A DNA stretch of 64,000 nucleotides. Source: Rhodothermales bacterium. Lineage in GTDB: Bacteria > Bacteroidota > Rhodothermia > Rhodothermales > Bin80. Every line of letters begins with the position of its first letter. Position 1 is the first letter of the stretch. Location: the NCBI GenBank assembly GCA_951812585.1, contig OX638318.1, forward strand, positions 2,044,380-2,108,379, read 5' to 3'. Shown here one piece after another: positions 36,639 through 46,526 of the stretch. A model generated the notes under the pieces. The model saw only the letters and a list, made by a program, of their open reading frames with translations, did not search any database and was not told where the DNA came from. The position numbers and the translations under genes are program-made.

Positions 36639-38948
36639 CTATGCCGCCGCCGAATGCTGCGCTAGGAGCGCGTTGCGCAGTTCCTCGGGCGTGGCGGCGC
36701 TCAGCCAGGCCTCTTTGAAGGTGCGCTTGCGAACAGAGCCGGCAATCTGAGCGAGCAGTGGTAGGCAGGACTCGCCGGTTGTAGAGGTCACCATGACGAT
36801 GAGTGCGTGTAAGCGTGCAGCACCGTTCAGAAGCACGCCGTCTTGGCTTCGGGCCAGCAGCAGCAGCGGAGTCGGGGCCGCCTCCAGCCGCAGATGGATC
36901 ACTGCCGCATCCCGCGCGCCGACGGCGCGCGGGGCCGCCAGACTCTCCTGCAGCAGCGTTTCCAACTGGGCTTCCGAGACCGAAATGGGCTGCGCCAGCA
37001 TACGGGCCGCCGCCAACACGACCTCTTCCGCTGATGCGTTGTCTTCCAGCTCCAGCACAGCAGCATTGGACAAAACGGTTTGGCTCAGCGCCCTGGTGGT
37101 GTTGCCTTCCAGCATGGCCGGAGAGGGCAGGAGCACGACGACCGAGTCGCCCGGCTGCGGCGTCACGGAGTTCGGTTCAGCGTGGATCATGATGCTGGTG
37201 CCGCGCACTATGAACAGCAGCACCAGGGATTCGCCAAACTGCGCTTGGATGGCCTCATAGGATTGCGTCTCCGTCAGTCCGAACGTGCAGATCGTTCCGC
37301 CTTCCTGATATTGGCGCGTGATGGTCTGCTGCGTGATGGCTTCGCCAAAAAGCGGGCGGCCGCGCAGGTGGCCCACGCGGCGGCGGGGACCTTCGGGATT
37401 GCTTTCTGCGCCGGTGCCTATCTGGTACACCTCCTTATTTTCAAAGACTTCGGTGAAGTGCAGGGCCGCCAGAGAGTTGATCTCATCATTGGCAGTCACT
37501 GCCAGAAAGCGGCGCAGCCCGCCGAGGTCAAGCTCGTCGGTGACGGTTTCCGCCAAGGCGTCCGTGGCCAGTGCAGGCAGGTCTTTGTCGCGCGCCTGCG
37601 CGATGTTGCGCGCATTGGCATCAATGAGGAGTACCCTGAACCCCAGGTCCTGCAGTGCCCGCGCGGCGTCCTGCACCCACCGGTAGGCGCCCATGAACAG
37701 CACGCCCTGCGGGTTGCGGTCAGCCAGGCCCAGGCGCAGCGCAATCGGTCCGAGCGTAAGCCCGTACACCGCGACTGTGCCTACCACCACGAGGTACACC
37801 GTGGCGATCAGCGCTTCACCCACCTCCGCCGCGTAGCCGTTGTCAACAAGCCGTTCGGCAAACAGCGCCGCTACGGCCGCTGCAACGATGCCGCGCGGCG
37901 CGAGCCAGGCAATGAAGGTCTTTTCCTTCCAGTTGAGCCCGGTGCCCGCTGAGCAAAGCAGTACCGCCACCGGGCGCACCAGGAATATGAGTATGCCCAG
38001 GAAGATGAAAGCGTTCGCGTTGATATGGGTCAATACACCCACATCCAGCCTGGCACTGAGCAGAATAAAGAGACAGGCCAACAGGAGTGCCTGCAGGTCT
38101 TCCTTGAACTTTACGATGCGGTGCACGGACACCCAGGGCTGATTGGCCAAGATGATGCCCAGCAGCGTGGTTGTCAGCAGTGCAGCCTCTTCACCGCCCA
38201 GCATGTGCGCTACCGCGAAGGTACCCAGGACGATAGTGAGCGCAACAGGGTCCTGCAGGTAGTCAGGCACCAGATGCTTGCGCAGGATGATGATCTGCAA
38301 GGCCGCACTGAGTATGCTGACCCCGATGCTCAGCACAATGACCGTTATCAGACTCTGCGCTGCCACGACCAGGTGGCCCACCAGTCCCGGGTCGCTGCCG
38401 GCTTCTCCGACTTCTGCGCCCAGCACCAGGATAAGGTCCAAGAGCAGCACGGCGAGGATGGCGCCGGCCGGATCTATGGTGATGCCTTCCCACTTGGCGA
38501 TAGCACTCACGCGCCCTTTGGGGCGCACATGGCGCAGCAGTGGGATCACCACGGTCGGACCGGTCACCGTCAGGATGCCGCCGGTGAGGATTGCCACCTC
38601 GGGCTCCATGCCGATCACCCACCACGCAAAGAAGCCTGCCAATGCCCCGGTGATCAGCACGCCCGTTGTGATGAGGTTGCGCACCGTCCGGCCCACGCCC
38701 CGAAGCTCGCTGATCTGCAAGCTGAGGCCGCCCTCGAAAAGGATGACGCCGATGGCCAGGGAGACGAACGCAAACAGCCAGTCTCCGTGCAGCGTTTCGG
38801 GTGCTACGATGCCTGTAATCGGGCCCGCAATAAACCCCAGGATGAGCAGCAGCAGGATCGAGGGGATCTTCACCTTCCAGGCCAGCCACTGCGCACCGAT
38901 GCCCAGGACAATGACCAGCACGATATCGTAGAGAACCTGCGCTTCCAC
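36639..38948 (-). CDS. CPA1-type Na+/H+ antiporter with RCK-like and EIIA-like regulatory domains
   Basis: The 769-residue protein begins with a CPA1 antiporter of about 12 membrane helices (residues 5-405; [11 protein letters not shown] and the ion-site region [17 protein letters not shown]). A TrkA-N/RCK-like nucleotide domain follows (about 412-530, [19 protein letters not shown]), then a TrkA-C-like part (about 560-620). The C-terminus (about 628-765) resembles a PTS EIIA type-2 domain, with a histidine (His685, AVIHLRLE) at the place of the usual phospho-histidine. No PTS genes are nearby. The extra domain is probably regulatory. Confidence 0.85.
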   Translation of the reverse strand: MEAQVLYDIVLVIVLGIGAQWLAWKVKIPSILLLLILGFIAGPITGIVAPETLHGDWLFAFVSLAIGVILFEGGLSLQISELRGVGRTVRNLITTGVLITGALAGFFAWWVIGMEPEVAILTGGILTVTGPTVVIPLLRHVRPKGRVSAIAKWEGITIDPAGAILAVLLLDLILVLGAEVGEAGSDPGLVGHLVVAAQSLITVIVLSIGVSILSAALQIIILRKHLVPDYLQDPVALTIVLGTFAVAHMLGGEEAALLTTTLLGIILANQPWVSVHRIVKFKEDLQALLLACLFILLSARLDVGVLTHINANAFIFLGILIFLVRPVAVLLCSAGTGLNWKEKTFIAWLAPRGIVAAAVAALFAERLVDNGYAAEVGEALIATVYLVVVGTVAVYGLTLGPIALRLGLADRNPQGVLFMGAYRWVQDAARALQDLGFRVLLIDANARNIAQARDKDLPALATDALAETVTDELDLGGLRRFLAVTANDEINSLAALHFTEVFENKEVYQIGTGAESNPEGPRRRVGHLRGRPLFGEAITQQTITRQYQEGGTICTFGLTETQSYEAIQAQFGESLVLLFIVRGTSIMIHAEPNSVTPQPGDSVVVLLPSPAMLEGNTTRALSQTVLSNAAVLELEDNASAEEVVLAAARMLAQPISVSEAQLETLLQESLAAPRAVGARDAAVIHLRLEAAPTPLLLLARSQDGVLLNGAARLHALIVMVTSTTGESCLPLLAQIAGSVRKRTFKEAWLSAATPEELRNALLAQHSAAA

Positions 38949-39082
38949 CGGGCGCTTTCACCGAAGTGTTGTTTGCAATTCCTGTTGTGCCGCAAAGCAG
39001 CCCGACAGAGCGAAAGAAGATACAGTACAGCGTCCGGTTTTGTACCTTTGACGCGCATTCCCATCGCCAAAACCCCGACTCA

Positions 39083-40516
39083 ATGGGTTCTGATAGCGGC
39101 GCTTCCTTTTTCAAGCAGGTCAACCTGATGTTCGACCGGGCGGCTGTGCACACGTCGCACCCCACGGGGCTGTTGAACCAGATCAAGAGCTGTAACAGCG
39201 TATACGAGGTGGGATTTCCGATCATACGCGACTCTGGCGAGATTGAGGTGATTCGGGCGTATCGGGCCGAGCACAGCCACCACAAGCAGCCCACCAAGGG
39301 CGGCATCCGGTATGCGCCGGTCGTCAATGCAGATGAGGTCATGGCCCTGGCGGCGCTGATGACCTACAAGTGCGCCATTGTCGATGTGCCCTTCGGTGGT
39401 GCCAAAGGCGGCATTGCGATCAATCGGCGGGAGTATTCTGTCCGTGAGCTCGAGCGCATCACGCGCCGGTACACCTTTGAACTGGCCCGCAAGAACTTCA
39501 TCGGGCCTGGGGTGGATGTGCCCGCGCCGGATTACGGCACGGGCGCGCAGGAGATGACCTGGATCATGGATACGTATACGTCTGTTACCGACAACCCGCT
39601 GGACGCGCTGGCCTGCGTCACGGGCAAGCCCGTGGGTCACGGCGGCGTGCGTGGACGTGTGGAAGCCACAGGTCGCGGCGTCTTTTTTGGCATCAGAGAG
39701 GCCTGCGACGTTGCGGAAGATATGCAGGAGCTGGGCCTATCCACAGGCCTGGCAGGCAAGCGCGTCGTGGTGCAGGGCCTGGGCAACGTCGGGTATCACG
39801 CCGCCCGGTTTGTCGCGGAGGCCGGTGCGCGCCTGGTAGGCCTGGCGGAGTACGAGGGAGCCATCTACAGTCCCAACGGGCTCAACCTGGAAAATGTGGT
39901 GACGCATCGTCTCGCTACGGGCTCGATCCTGGACTTTCCCGGTGCGACGAACCTGAATACTTCGGCGGACGCGCTGGAGCTTCCGTGCGACATTCTTATT
40001 CCCGCCGCCCTGGAGGGGCAGATCAGGGAGGACAATGCGGATCGCATTCAAGCGAAGGTCATCGCCGAAGCGGCGAATGGCCCGCTGACCGCGCGTGCGG
40101 ACCAGATGCTCAGCGACCGCGGTGTGCTGGTCATTCCCGACGTGTATCTGAATGCCGGCGGCGTGACGGTGTCCTACTTTGAGTGGCTGCGCAACCTGTC
40201 CCATGTGCGCCATGGGCGCATGAGCCGACGGTTTGAGGCGCGCAATGCCTCGCGCATCCTGCAGTCGGTGGAGAACCTGATCGATCAGCGCATCGGCACG
40301 CCGGTCGCGATGCCTACGCAGGTCATGACCGACCTGGGGTTCGGTGCAAGCGAGGAGGATCTTGTCAACTCCGGCCTGGAGGACACGATGGTCAGCGCCT
40401 ACGAAGAGATTCGCAGATCTTCCAGAAGGCACAAGACAGACCTGCGCACTGGTGCCTTTGTGAGTGCCATCGACAAGATCGCCAAAGGATACATGCAGCT
40501 AGGCATCTTCCCCTAG
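39083..40516 (+). CDS. gdhA: Glutamate dehydrogenase (Glu/Leu/Phe/Val dehydrogenase family)
   Basis: This enzyme interconverts glutamate and 2-oxoglutarate plus ammonia. From the ATG at 39083 the protein is 477 residues. [10 protein letters not shown] and the [15 protein letters not shown] block (catalytic lysine and glycine motif) are present, as is the nucleotide-binding loop [12 protein letters not shown]. An in-frame ATG at 38966 would add 39 unconserved residues and overlap the antiporter's promoter side. The 3' end overlaps the plsC-like gene by 18 bases in convergent orientation. Cofactor choice cannot be told. Confidence 0.93.
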   Translation: MGSDSGASFFKQVNLMFDRAAVHTSHPTGLLNQIKSCNSVYEVGFPIIRDSGEIEVIRAYRAEHSHHKQPTKGGIRYAPVVNADEVMALAALMTYKCAIVDVPFGGAKGGIAINRREYSVRELERITRRYTFELARKNFIGPGVDVPAPDYGTGAQEMTWIMDTYTSVTDNPLDALACVTGKPVGHGGVRGRVEATGRGVFFGIREACDVAEDMQELGLSTGLAGKRVVVQGLGNVGYHAARFVAEAGARLVGLAEYEGAIYSPNGLNLENVVTHRLATGSILDFPGATNLNTSADALELPCDILIPAALEGQIREDNADRIQAKVIAEAANGPLTARADQMLSDRGVLVIPDVYLNAGGVTVSYFEWLRNLSHVRHGRMSRRFEARNASRILQSVENLIDQRIGTPVAMPTQVMTDLGFGASEEDLVNSGLEDTMVSAYEEIRRSSRRHKTDLRTGAFVSAIDKIAKGYMQLGIFP

Positions 40517-41107
40517 ACTGAAGAGCGCCGGCCATCGGCCTGCCCGCGCATAGGGGGCGTAACAGTCGTACACGCGTTTCAGGTCGGCCTTGGCGTCACC
40601 AGTTGGGTGGATCGGGACGCCCGTACCCATGCGGCGGCGGCGATAGTCGAGGTAGACCGGCACGATGGGAACGCCGGCACCCGCGGCGATGTGGTAGAAG
40701 CCGGTTTTCCAGCGCACTGTCCGCCGCCGCGTACCTTCCGGCGCTATGCCTATGACCAGGGCTTCTTCATGGCGAAATGCTTCGGTGGCGAACCCCACCA
40801 GGCCGTGGGATGCACGCCGGTCCACCGCAACGCCGCCGAGCCGGCGCAGGACGGGTCCGAATGGCCAGCGAAACAGCGTGTGCTTCCCCAGCCATGTCAC
40901 GCGCAGCCCCAGGGCGCCGATCGCTGTGATGGCGATCACAAAATCCCAGTTCGACGTATGTGGTGCGCCGATGAGCACAAACCGGGGCAAGTTCGGCAGC
41001 GCACCTTCAAACTCCCACCCCCAAAGGCCTAGCAGGGCCTGCCAGCACCGCCGCGTGGCGCGGCTGCCCCGCCGCGGAGCAGCTTCCGGAAGCATCGGAA
41101 ACGTCAT
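40499..41107 (-). CDS. 1-acylglycerol-3-phosphate acyltransferase-like protein (PlsC family)
   Basis: This 202-residue acyltransferase carries the family's HTSNWD (Hx4D catalytic motif, near residue 50) and the PEGTR motif (near 125-129), with a hydrophobic segment between. It likely transfers an acyl chain to a lysophospholipid or similar acceptor at the membrane. Its ATG overlaps the serA stop by 1 base, so the two are in one operon. The small size fits a distinct PlsC subgroup seen in Bacteroidota. Whether it is the main lysophosphatidate acyltransferase is unknown. Confidence 0.86.
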   Translation of the reverse strand: MTFPMLPEAAPRRGSRATRRCWQALLGLWGWEFEGALPNLPRFVLIGAPHTSNWDFVIAITAIGALGLRVTWLGKHTLFRWPFGPVLRRLGGVAVDRRASHGLVGFATEAFRHEEALVIGIAPEGTRRRTVRWKTGFYHIAAGAGVPIVPVYLDYRRRRMGTGVPIHPTGDAKADLKRVYDCYAPYARAGRWPALFSLGEDA

Positions 41108-42279
41108 CAGGCCTGGGGCAGGATGCGGTGCGCCCGCACTACGCCATCAATAGCGCGGAGCCGACGCAGGATGGCATCGGTCACTTCTTGGTGCACATCG
41201 ATGATAGTGTAGGCCAGCTCTCCGCGCCCCTTGTTGATAAGGTCGGTAATGTTGATGCCGGCCGTGCCCAAGACCGCCGTAAGCTGGCTTATCATGCTGG
41301 GCTCATTGCGGTTGACAATCTGAATCCGCTGCGCATCGGGGGGCAGGGCCAGCCGCACCGTTGGAAAATTCACAGAATTCACCACGATGCCGCGCTCCAG
41401 GTAGTCGCGAAGCTGCCGCGCCGCCATGACCGCGCAGTTGTCCTCTGCTTCAGGCGTGGAAGCACCCAGATGCGGCACCGGCAGCACTTTCTCATGGCGA
41501 ATCAGCACAGCATCTGGAAAGTCTGTTACGTAACAGGCTACCCGCCCTTCGTCGAGGGCCTTCAGGAGTGCCGCCTGTTTGACCAGCGGCCCGCGCGCAA
41601 AGTTCAAGAGCCGCACCCCCGGCTTCATCAGCGCAAACTGTGGCGCTGCAATCAGATCGCGGGTCTTGTCGTTGAGTGGCGCATGGATGGTGATGTAGTC
41701 CGACTTGGCAATCAGCGAGCCGAGGCTTTCTTCGCGGTGCACCTCACGCGACAAGCCCCACGCACTGGACACGGAGATGAAGGGGTCGAACCCTATCGTG
41801 CGCATACCAAGCGCATAGCCGGCATTGGCCACCACTACGCCGATGGCGCCGAGGCCGATGACGCCCAAGGTCTTGCCCGTAAGTTCTGGCCCTTTGAACC
41901 AGCGTTTGCCCTGTTCTATCTGGGCCTCCACCGCATCCCCGTGTAGCGTGCGGGCCCAGGCAATGCCCTCCACGATGCGGCGCGAGGACAGTAGCATGCC
42001 GCACAGCACCAGCTCCTTGACGCTGTTCGCATTGGCACCCGGCGTGTTGAACACGGCAATGCCCGCCGCAGAGCAGCGCGCAAGGGGTATGTTGTTGACT
42101 CCGGCACCAGAGCGTGCTATGGCCTTGAGGGAGGGCGGCAGCGCGGCCCGGTGCAGGTCGTGACTGCGCAGCAGGAACGCGTCCGGCGCGCCGGCCGCGG
42201 TGTGCACTGTATACAGGCGATCGGGGAGCTCCTTGAGGCCTGCATCAGAAATTGCATCAAAGGTTTGAACGCTATACAT
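41107..42279 (-). CDS. serA: D-3-phosphoglycerate dehydrogenase with ACT domain
   Basis: SerA begins serine synthesis by oxidising 3-phosphoglycerate. From the ATG at 42279 the protein is 390 residues. It contains the NAD loop TLGVIGLGAIGVVVAN, the catalytic arginine/glutamate region NFARGPLVKQ, a histidine in PHLGAST and a C-terminal ACT domain (about 315-390, NEPSMISQLTAVLGTAGINI) that usually senses serine. An upstream start at 42405 would add 42 non-conserved residues. It is divergent from the first UMF1 transporter and co-transcribed with the PlsC-like gene. Confidence 0.93.
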   Translation of the reverse strand: MYSVQTFDAISDAGLKELPDRLYTVHTAAGAPDAFLLRSHDLHRAALPPSLKAIARSGAGVNNIPLARCSAAGIAVFNTPGANANSVKELVLCGMLLSSRRIVEGIAWARTLHGDAVEAQIEQGKRWFKGPELTGKTLGVIGLGAIGVVVANAGYALGMRTIGFDPFISVSSAWGLSREVHREESLGSLIAKSDYITIHAPLNDKTRDLIAAPQFALMKPGVRLLNFARGPLVKQAALLKALDEGRVACYVTDFPDAVLIRHEKVLPVPHLGASTPEAEDNCAVMAARQLRDYLERGIVVNSVNFPTVRLALPPDAQRIQIVNRNEPSMISQLTAVLGTAGINITDLINKGRGELAYTIIDVHQEVTDAILRRLRAIDGVVRAHRILPQA

Positions 42280-42380
42280 AGGCTCGGCCGTTACGGTAGT
42301 GTGCGGCGATACATGCGGCAGAAGGACGGGCGCGCCGTCGTACTTGTTGTACTTTAGGGCGCCGCCTTGCACTGCACAGC

Positions 42381-43691
42381 ATGATGATGCCGACTGCCCG
42401 TACAAACGTCGTCCTTTCGTGGGCCTTGTACGATTTTGCCAACTCGGCGTTTACCACGCTGATCGTCACTTTTGTCTATGCAGCCTACTTTACGCAGGGC
42501 ATCGCGGCCAGCGAAACAGCAGGCACCGCGCAATGGGCGTGGGCCGTCACTATAACGGCCATCGCGGTGGCTGTGCTTTCACCATACCTGGGCGCGGTAG
42601 CGGACCGCTATGGGCTTCGCCGGCGGATGCTGCTCATCTCCACCGTGGTGGCCATACTGGGCAGTGCGCTGCTGTTTATTCCTGGCGAAGGCGACGTGCT
42701 GATGGCGCTGGCCATTTTCACGGTGGCCAACATCGCCTTCGAGATGGGCAATGTCTTCTACAATGCGTACCTGCCCGATATTGCACCGCCGGGCAAGATA
42801 GGGCGCGTGTCTGGACTGGGCTGGGGGCTCGGGTATGTCGGCGGTCTCTTGTGCCTTTTGGCGGCGCTCTTTTTGCTGGTGCGGGCCGATCCGCCCCTTT
42901 TCGGTCTGAGCACGGAAGGCGGCGCGCATATCCGGGCCTCCAATCTGCTTGTAGCCGCCTGGTATGCGCTGTTCGCCGTGCCCATCTTTGTGTGGGTGAA
43001 AGCGCCAAAGGTGCAGCGGATTGCGCGCGTGCGCGCGGTGATTCAGCGGGCCAACGCGCAGCTTCTTGGCACCTTCCGCGACATACGCACCAGGTACAAG
43101 CCGCTCTTGCGCTTTTTGATTGCGCGTCTGGTATACAATGACGGGCTGATTACGCTCTTCGCCTTCGGCGGCATTTATGCTACGGGTACCTTCGGCTTTA
43201 CGACCGAGGAGGTGATCGTCTTCGGCATTGCGCTGAATGTTACGGCGGGACTGGGGTCGATTGTCTTCGGCTTTCTGGACGACTGGCTGGGCGGCAAGAA
43301 GGCCATCTGCTGGTCTCTTGTCGGTCTCTTGCTGTTCGGCGGCTTGGGCGTTGCGGCGCCAAACGAAACCTGGTTCTGGGTCGCCGGACTGGGGGCCGGC
43401 ATGATGGTGGGGCCGAACCAGTCGGCTAGCCGCTCGCTTATGGGGCGCTTTGTGCCGCCCAGGAAGGAGAACGAGTTCTTCGGCTTCTTTGCGTTTTCCG
43501 GGAAGGCGACCTCGTTTCTGGGGCCGCTCTTGCTCGGGCAAATGACGCTGCTCTTCGGCTCGCAGCGCGCAGGCATGGCGACCATCATCGGGTTCTTTTT
43601 GATCGGTTTCCTGCTCCTTTTGCGGGTGAACGAACACGAGGGCATCGCAGCCGCCGCGCCGAAGAGCGCCGCCGCTTCCGCGATGGCATAG
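42381..43691 (+). CDS. UMF1 (Atg22-like) MFS transporter, copy 1
   Basis: This 436-residue, 12-helix transporter is of the UMF1/vacuole effluxer-like family (TCDB 2.A.1.24). Family marks are the ALYDFANSAFTT start, EMGNVFYNAYLPDIA, GRVSGLGWGLGYVGG and GPNQSASRSLMGRF. A near twin follows 16 bases downstream, so the pair is a tandem duplication. The substrate is unknown. Start: three ATGs in a row at 42381. Confidence 0.9.
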   Translation: MMMPTARTNVVLSWALYDFANSAFTTLIVTFVYAAYFTQGIAASETAGTAQWAWAVTITAIAVAVLSPYLGAVADRYGLRRRMLLISTVVAILGSALLFIPGEGDVLMALAIFTVANIAFEMGNVFYNAYLPDIAPPGKIGRVSGLGWGLGYVGGLLCLLAALFLLVRADPPLFGLSTEGGAHIRASNLLVAAWYALFAVPIFVWVKAPKVQRIARVRAVIQRANAQLLGTFRDIRTRYKPLLRFLIARLVYNDGLITLFAFGGIYATGTFGFTTEEVIVFGIALNVTAGLGSIVFGFLDDWLGGKKAICWSLVGLLLFGGLGVAAPNETWFWVAGLGAGMMVGPNQSASRSLMGRFVPPRKENEFFGFFAFSGKATSFLGPLLLGQMTLLFGSQRAGMATIIGFFLIGFLLLLRVNEHEGIAAAAPKSAAASAMA

Positions 43692-43707
43692 TTTGGGCAA
43701 AGCCGTG

Positions 43708-44985
43708 ATGAAGCCGCTATTAAGCAGGACGATACACGCGTGGGCGCTCTACGACCTTGCCAACTCGTCCTTTCCAACGATCATTGGCACTTTCATCTAT
43801 GCGGCGTACTTCACCAAGGCAATCGCTGCCGACGAGGTAGCGGGTCTGACCCAGTGGTCGGTAGCGGTGACAGTGACCGGCCTGGTGGTGGCCTTCCTTT
43901 CGCCGCTTCTTGGCGCGGTGGCGGACCAGGGCCGGTTGCGCAAGCGCCTTTTGATCCTCTGCATTGCGTGTGCTTCCATCGGTGCGGGCGCGCTGTACTT
44001 TCCCACCGCAGGGCAGGTGCAGTTTGCGCTGTGCGTCTTTGTGTTCGCCCAGATTGCGTACGAGATGGGCAACGTGTTTTACAACGCCTATCTGCCCGAC
44101 ATCGCGCCAAGGGACAAGATCGGGCGCGCCTCTGGACTCGGCCAGTTCTACGGATATGTCGGCGGCATCCTCTGTCTCCTGATTGCCCTGTTTGGCCTGG
44201 TGCAGACATCCACGCCGCTTTTTGGCATTCCCACAGAAGATGGCCAGAACGTCCGGGCTGCCAATGTGCTGGTTGCCGCGTGGTTTGCGCTGTTTTCGGT
44301 TCCGATGCTCCTGTGGGTTCAGGCCCCCGCGCGGCATGCAGACCTCCGCACGCGCGCGGTGTTCGGCGGCGCGATCAATCAGCTGCGATCCAGCCTGGGG
44401 GTCATTCGGAGCGATTACCGCCAGATTTTGCGCTTCCTTGTGGCGCGGCTCCTGTACAATGACGGGTTGGTGACCATCTTCGCCTTTGGCGGCATCTATG
44501 CGGCGGGCACATTCGGTTTTGAGATCGCAGATGTAATCATCTTCGGCATTGCGCTCAACATCGCAGCGGGCATCGGGGCGCTGGTGTTTGGGCCTCTGGA
44601 CGACTGGCTGGGCGGCAAGACCACCATCTTTGTCACGCTGGTGGGCCTCTCGGCTTTCACCGCGCTGGGCGTTCTGGCACCCACGCCCCTGTGGTTCTGG
44701 GTTGCCGGCATCGGAGCGGGGCTCATGGTTGGTCCGAACCAGGCGGCGAGCCGCTCGCTTATGGGGCGCTTCGTGCCTGTGGCCCGGGAGACCGAGTTTT
44801 TTGGCTTCTACGCGTTATCAGGCAAGGCGACCGCCTTCCTGGGGCCCTTCCTGCTGGGTCAGGCCACGCTGCTTTTCGGTTCGCAGCGCGCCGGCATGGC
44901 CACGATCCTTCTGTTTTTTGTCGCTGGCCTTTTGCTCTTGATGCGTGTGGACGAGGAGGAAGGCGTCGCCGTGGCCATGCGATAA
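43708..44985 (+). CDS. UMF1 (Atg22-like) MFS transporter, copy 2
   Basis: This second UMF1-type transporter, 425 residues, matches copy 1 along its whole length (EMGNVFYNAYLPDIA, GYVGG, GPNQAASRSLMGRF), though many positions differ, so the duplication is not recent. I start at the ATG at 43708 rather than the TTG at 43693; MKPLLSRTIHAWALYDLANSSF aligns with copy 1. The two genes are probably one transcript, and the proteins may form a heteromer or transport different substrates. Confidence 0.9.
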   Translation: MKPLLSRTIHAWALYDLANSSFPTIIGTFIYAAYFTKAIAADEVAGLTQWSVAVTVTGLVVAFLSPLLGAVADQGRLRKRLLILCIACASIGAGALYFPTAGQVQFALCVFVFAQIAYEMGNVFYNAYLPDIAPRDKIGRASGLGQFYGYVGGILCLLIALFGLVQTSTPLFGIPTEDGQNVRAANVLVAAWFALFSVPMLLWVQAPARHADLRTRAVFGGAINQLRSSLGVIRSDYRQILRFLVARLLYNDGLVTIFAFGGIYAAGTFGFEIADVIIFGIALNIAAGIGALVFGPLDDWLGGKTTIFVTLVGLSAFTALGVLAPTPLWFWVAGIGAGLMVGPNQAASRSLMGRFVPVARETEFFGFYALSGKATAFLGPFLLGQATLLFGSQRAGMATILLFFVAGLLLLMRVDEEEGVAVAMR

Positions 44986-45157
44986 CACCGCGTAAGGGGA
45001 TGCTGCAGCCGGACGGACCCATGCCTCAGGGCGACGCAGCAGGTCGAACCGCTTCAGGCGCACCAGAGGCACCCCGGCGCACCCTGCGCCCCGCTATTTT
45101 GGCATCACGGTTATACCGGCATTCTGTACCCGGCGTGTTGGGCGCTTTGTGCACGGC

Positions 45158-45622
45158 TCAGGCGTCTTGCGACCGGCGCGGCGTGTCCAGTGCGCGAAGC
45201 CGCGCCATCTGCAGCTTATTCCACGCGTCGTCGCTGAACGGCGTCGCGAACCACTGGTCCAGGATCTCTTTGGCGATGGCTTCGGAGGTCGTACGCAGGC
45301 TGAGCGCCAGCACATTGGCGTGATTCCATATCCGCGCGCCTTTCGCCGTTTCTGCGTCGTGGCACAAGGCTGCGCGAATGCCCGGCATCTTGTTTGCGGC
45401 GATGGTGCAGCCGGTGCCTGTCCAACACATCACGATAGCTTCGTCGGCGGTGCCTTCCTGGACCAAGGCGGCTGCTTTGCAGGTGACGAGCGGCCAGTCC
45501 TGTGCATCTTCGCCCGCCGCAGGCCCGAAGTAGACCACATTGTGCCCGCGCCGCTGGAGTTCGTCCAGCACCCATGCCACCAGGCTGCAGTGTTCGTCCG
45601 CGCTAACTGCGATCCTTGGCAT
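45158..45622 (-). CDS. rpiB: RpiB/LacAB family sugar-phosphate isomerase
   Basis: This 154-residue protein is a ribose 5-phosphate isomerase B-type enzyme, interconverting ribose 5-P and ribulose 5-P. The catalytic cysteine region is CWTGTGCTIAANK (Cys66; the usual family text is CGTGxGxxIAANK), and the WNHANVLALS block gives the other active-site residues. The Trp next to Cys66 is unusual, so the natural substrate could be another aldose phosphate. It is divergent from the Nif3 gene, 37 bases apart. Confidence 0.85.
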   Translation of the reverse strand: MPRIAVSADEHCSLVAWVLDELQRRGHNVVYFGPAAGEDAQDWPLVTCKAAALVQEGTADEAIVMCWTGTGCTIAANKMPGIRAALCHDAETAKGARIWNHANVLALSLRTTSEAIAKEILDQWFATPFSDDAWNKLQMARLRALDTPRRSQDA

Positions 45623-45659
45623 AGCTCAGGCGTTCTATTGGATTCTGCCACACTGCTGC

Positions 45660-46484
45660 ATGAACACTAAGATAGCCCTCCCGACAGTCGCTGATATCGC
45701 CCGCGTGCTAGAAGCCTGGGCCGATCCCTGCTTCGCGGAGTCGTACGATAACGTAGGCCTGCAGATTGGGGATGCATGTCGCCCGGTGCGTCGTGGTCTG
45801 ATCGCGCTTGATCTTACGCCCGCCGTGGTCGAGGAGGCGGTACGCACGGATGCGTCCCTTGTGATTACGCACCATCCGCTGTTTTTTCATCCGCTCCGCA
45901 GCATGACGGCGGATGACTTGACAGGTAGCATGGCGCTGTGCTTGGCCAGTGCGGGCATCGCGCTTTACAGCGCGCACACCAACCTGGACGCTGCGCCCGG
46001 CGGCGTGTCGTTTGCGCTGGCCGGGATTCTGGGCGCGCAAGAAATCCAGCCGCTTAGTCCGCGCCCCGACGGCGTGTCGGGGCTGGGTGCCGTTGGTCGA
46101 CTGGCGCACCATTTGACCTTTCGGACCTTCCTGCAGCGCACGGCGAAGCGGCTTGAGGCAGAGCAATTGCGCTATGTCGGCGCACTGTCACGGCGCATTG
46201 AAACGGTGGCTGTAGGCGGCGGGGCGTGTGCTGGTCTGACCGCAGCGGCCATGGCGCGGGGCGCGGACGTTTTCGTGACTGCGGACATCTCGTATCACCG
46301 CTTCTTCGAGGTGTTCGGCCCGGATGGCCAGGTGCGCATGGCGCTGGTGGATGCCGGGCACTATGAAACGGAGGTACACACGGAAACCCTCTTGTGCCAG
46401 ATGCTTCAAGAGCATTTCCCTGACGTGCAGTGGCAGCGCACGGCGCACCGGACCAGTCCCATCCGTGCGTTCAGCGAACCATGA
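45660..46484 (+). CDS. Nif3-like dinuclear metal centre protein (YbgI family)
   Basis: This 274-residue member of the NIF3/YbgI family has the two histidines of VITHHPLFFHP and the later DAGHYETE block as the expected metal ligands. The start ATG at 45660 gives the standard N-terminus (PTVADIARVLEAW, YDNVGLQIGD). Relatives have been linked to GTP cyclohydrolase-like activity or iron handling, but no firm role is known. The zinc-ribbon-family gene follows 42 bases downstream on the same strand, an arrangement often seen in bacteria. Confidence 0.92.
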   Translation: MNTKIALPTVADIARVLEAWADPCFAESYDNVGLQIGDACRPVRRGLIALDLTPAVVEEAVRTDASLVITHHPLFFHPLRSMTADDLTGSMALCLASAGIALYSAHTNLDAAPGGVSFALAGILGAQEIQPLSPRPDGVSGLGAVGRLAHHLTFRTFLQRTAKRLEAEQLRYVGALSRRIETVAVGGGACAGLTAAAMARGADVFVTADISYHRFFEVFGPDGQVRMALVDAGHYETEVHTETLLCQMLQEHFPDVQWQRTAHRTSPIRAFSEP

Positions 46485-46526
46485 GTGCGCCCGCGGCGTT
46501 AATGTGTCCCAACAAACCGGGATTTA

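Noticed and set aside
38025-39128. 367-codon plus-strand frame opposite the antiporter
   Set aside because: Gln/His/Asp-rich antisense shadow of the antiporter coding sequence.
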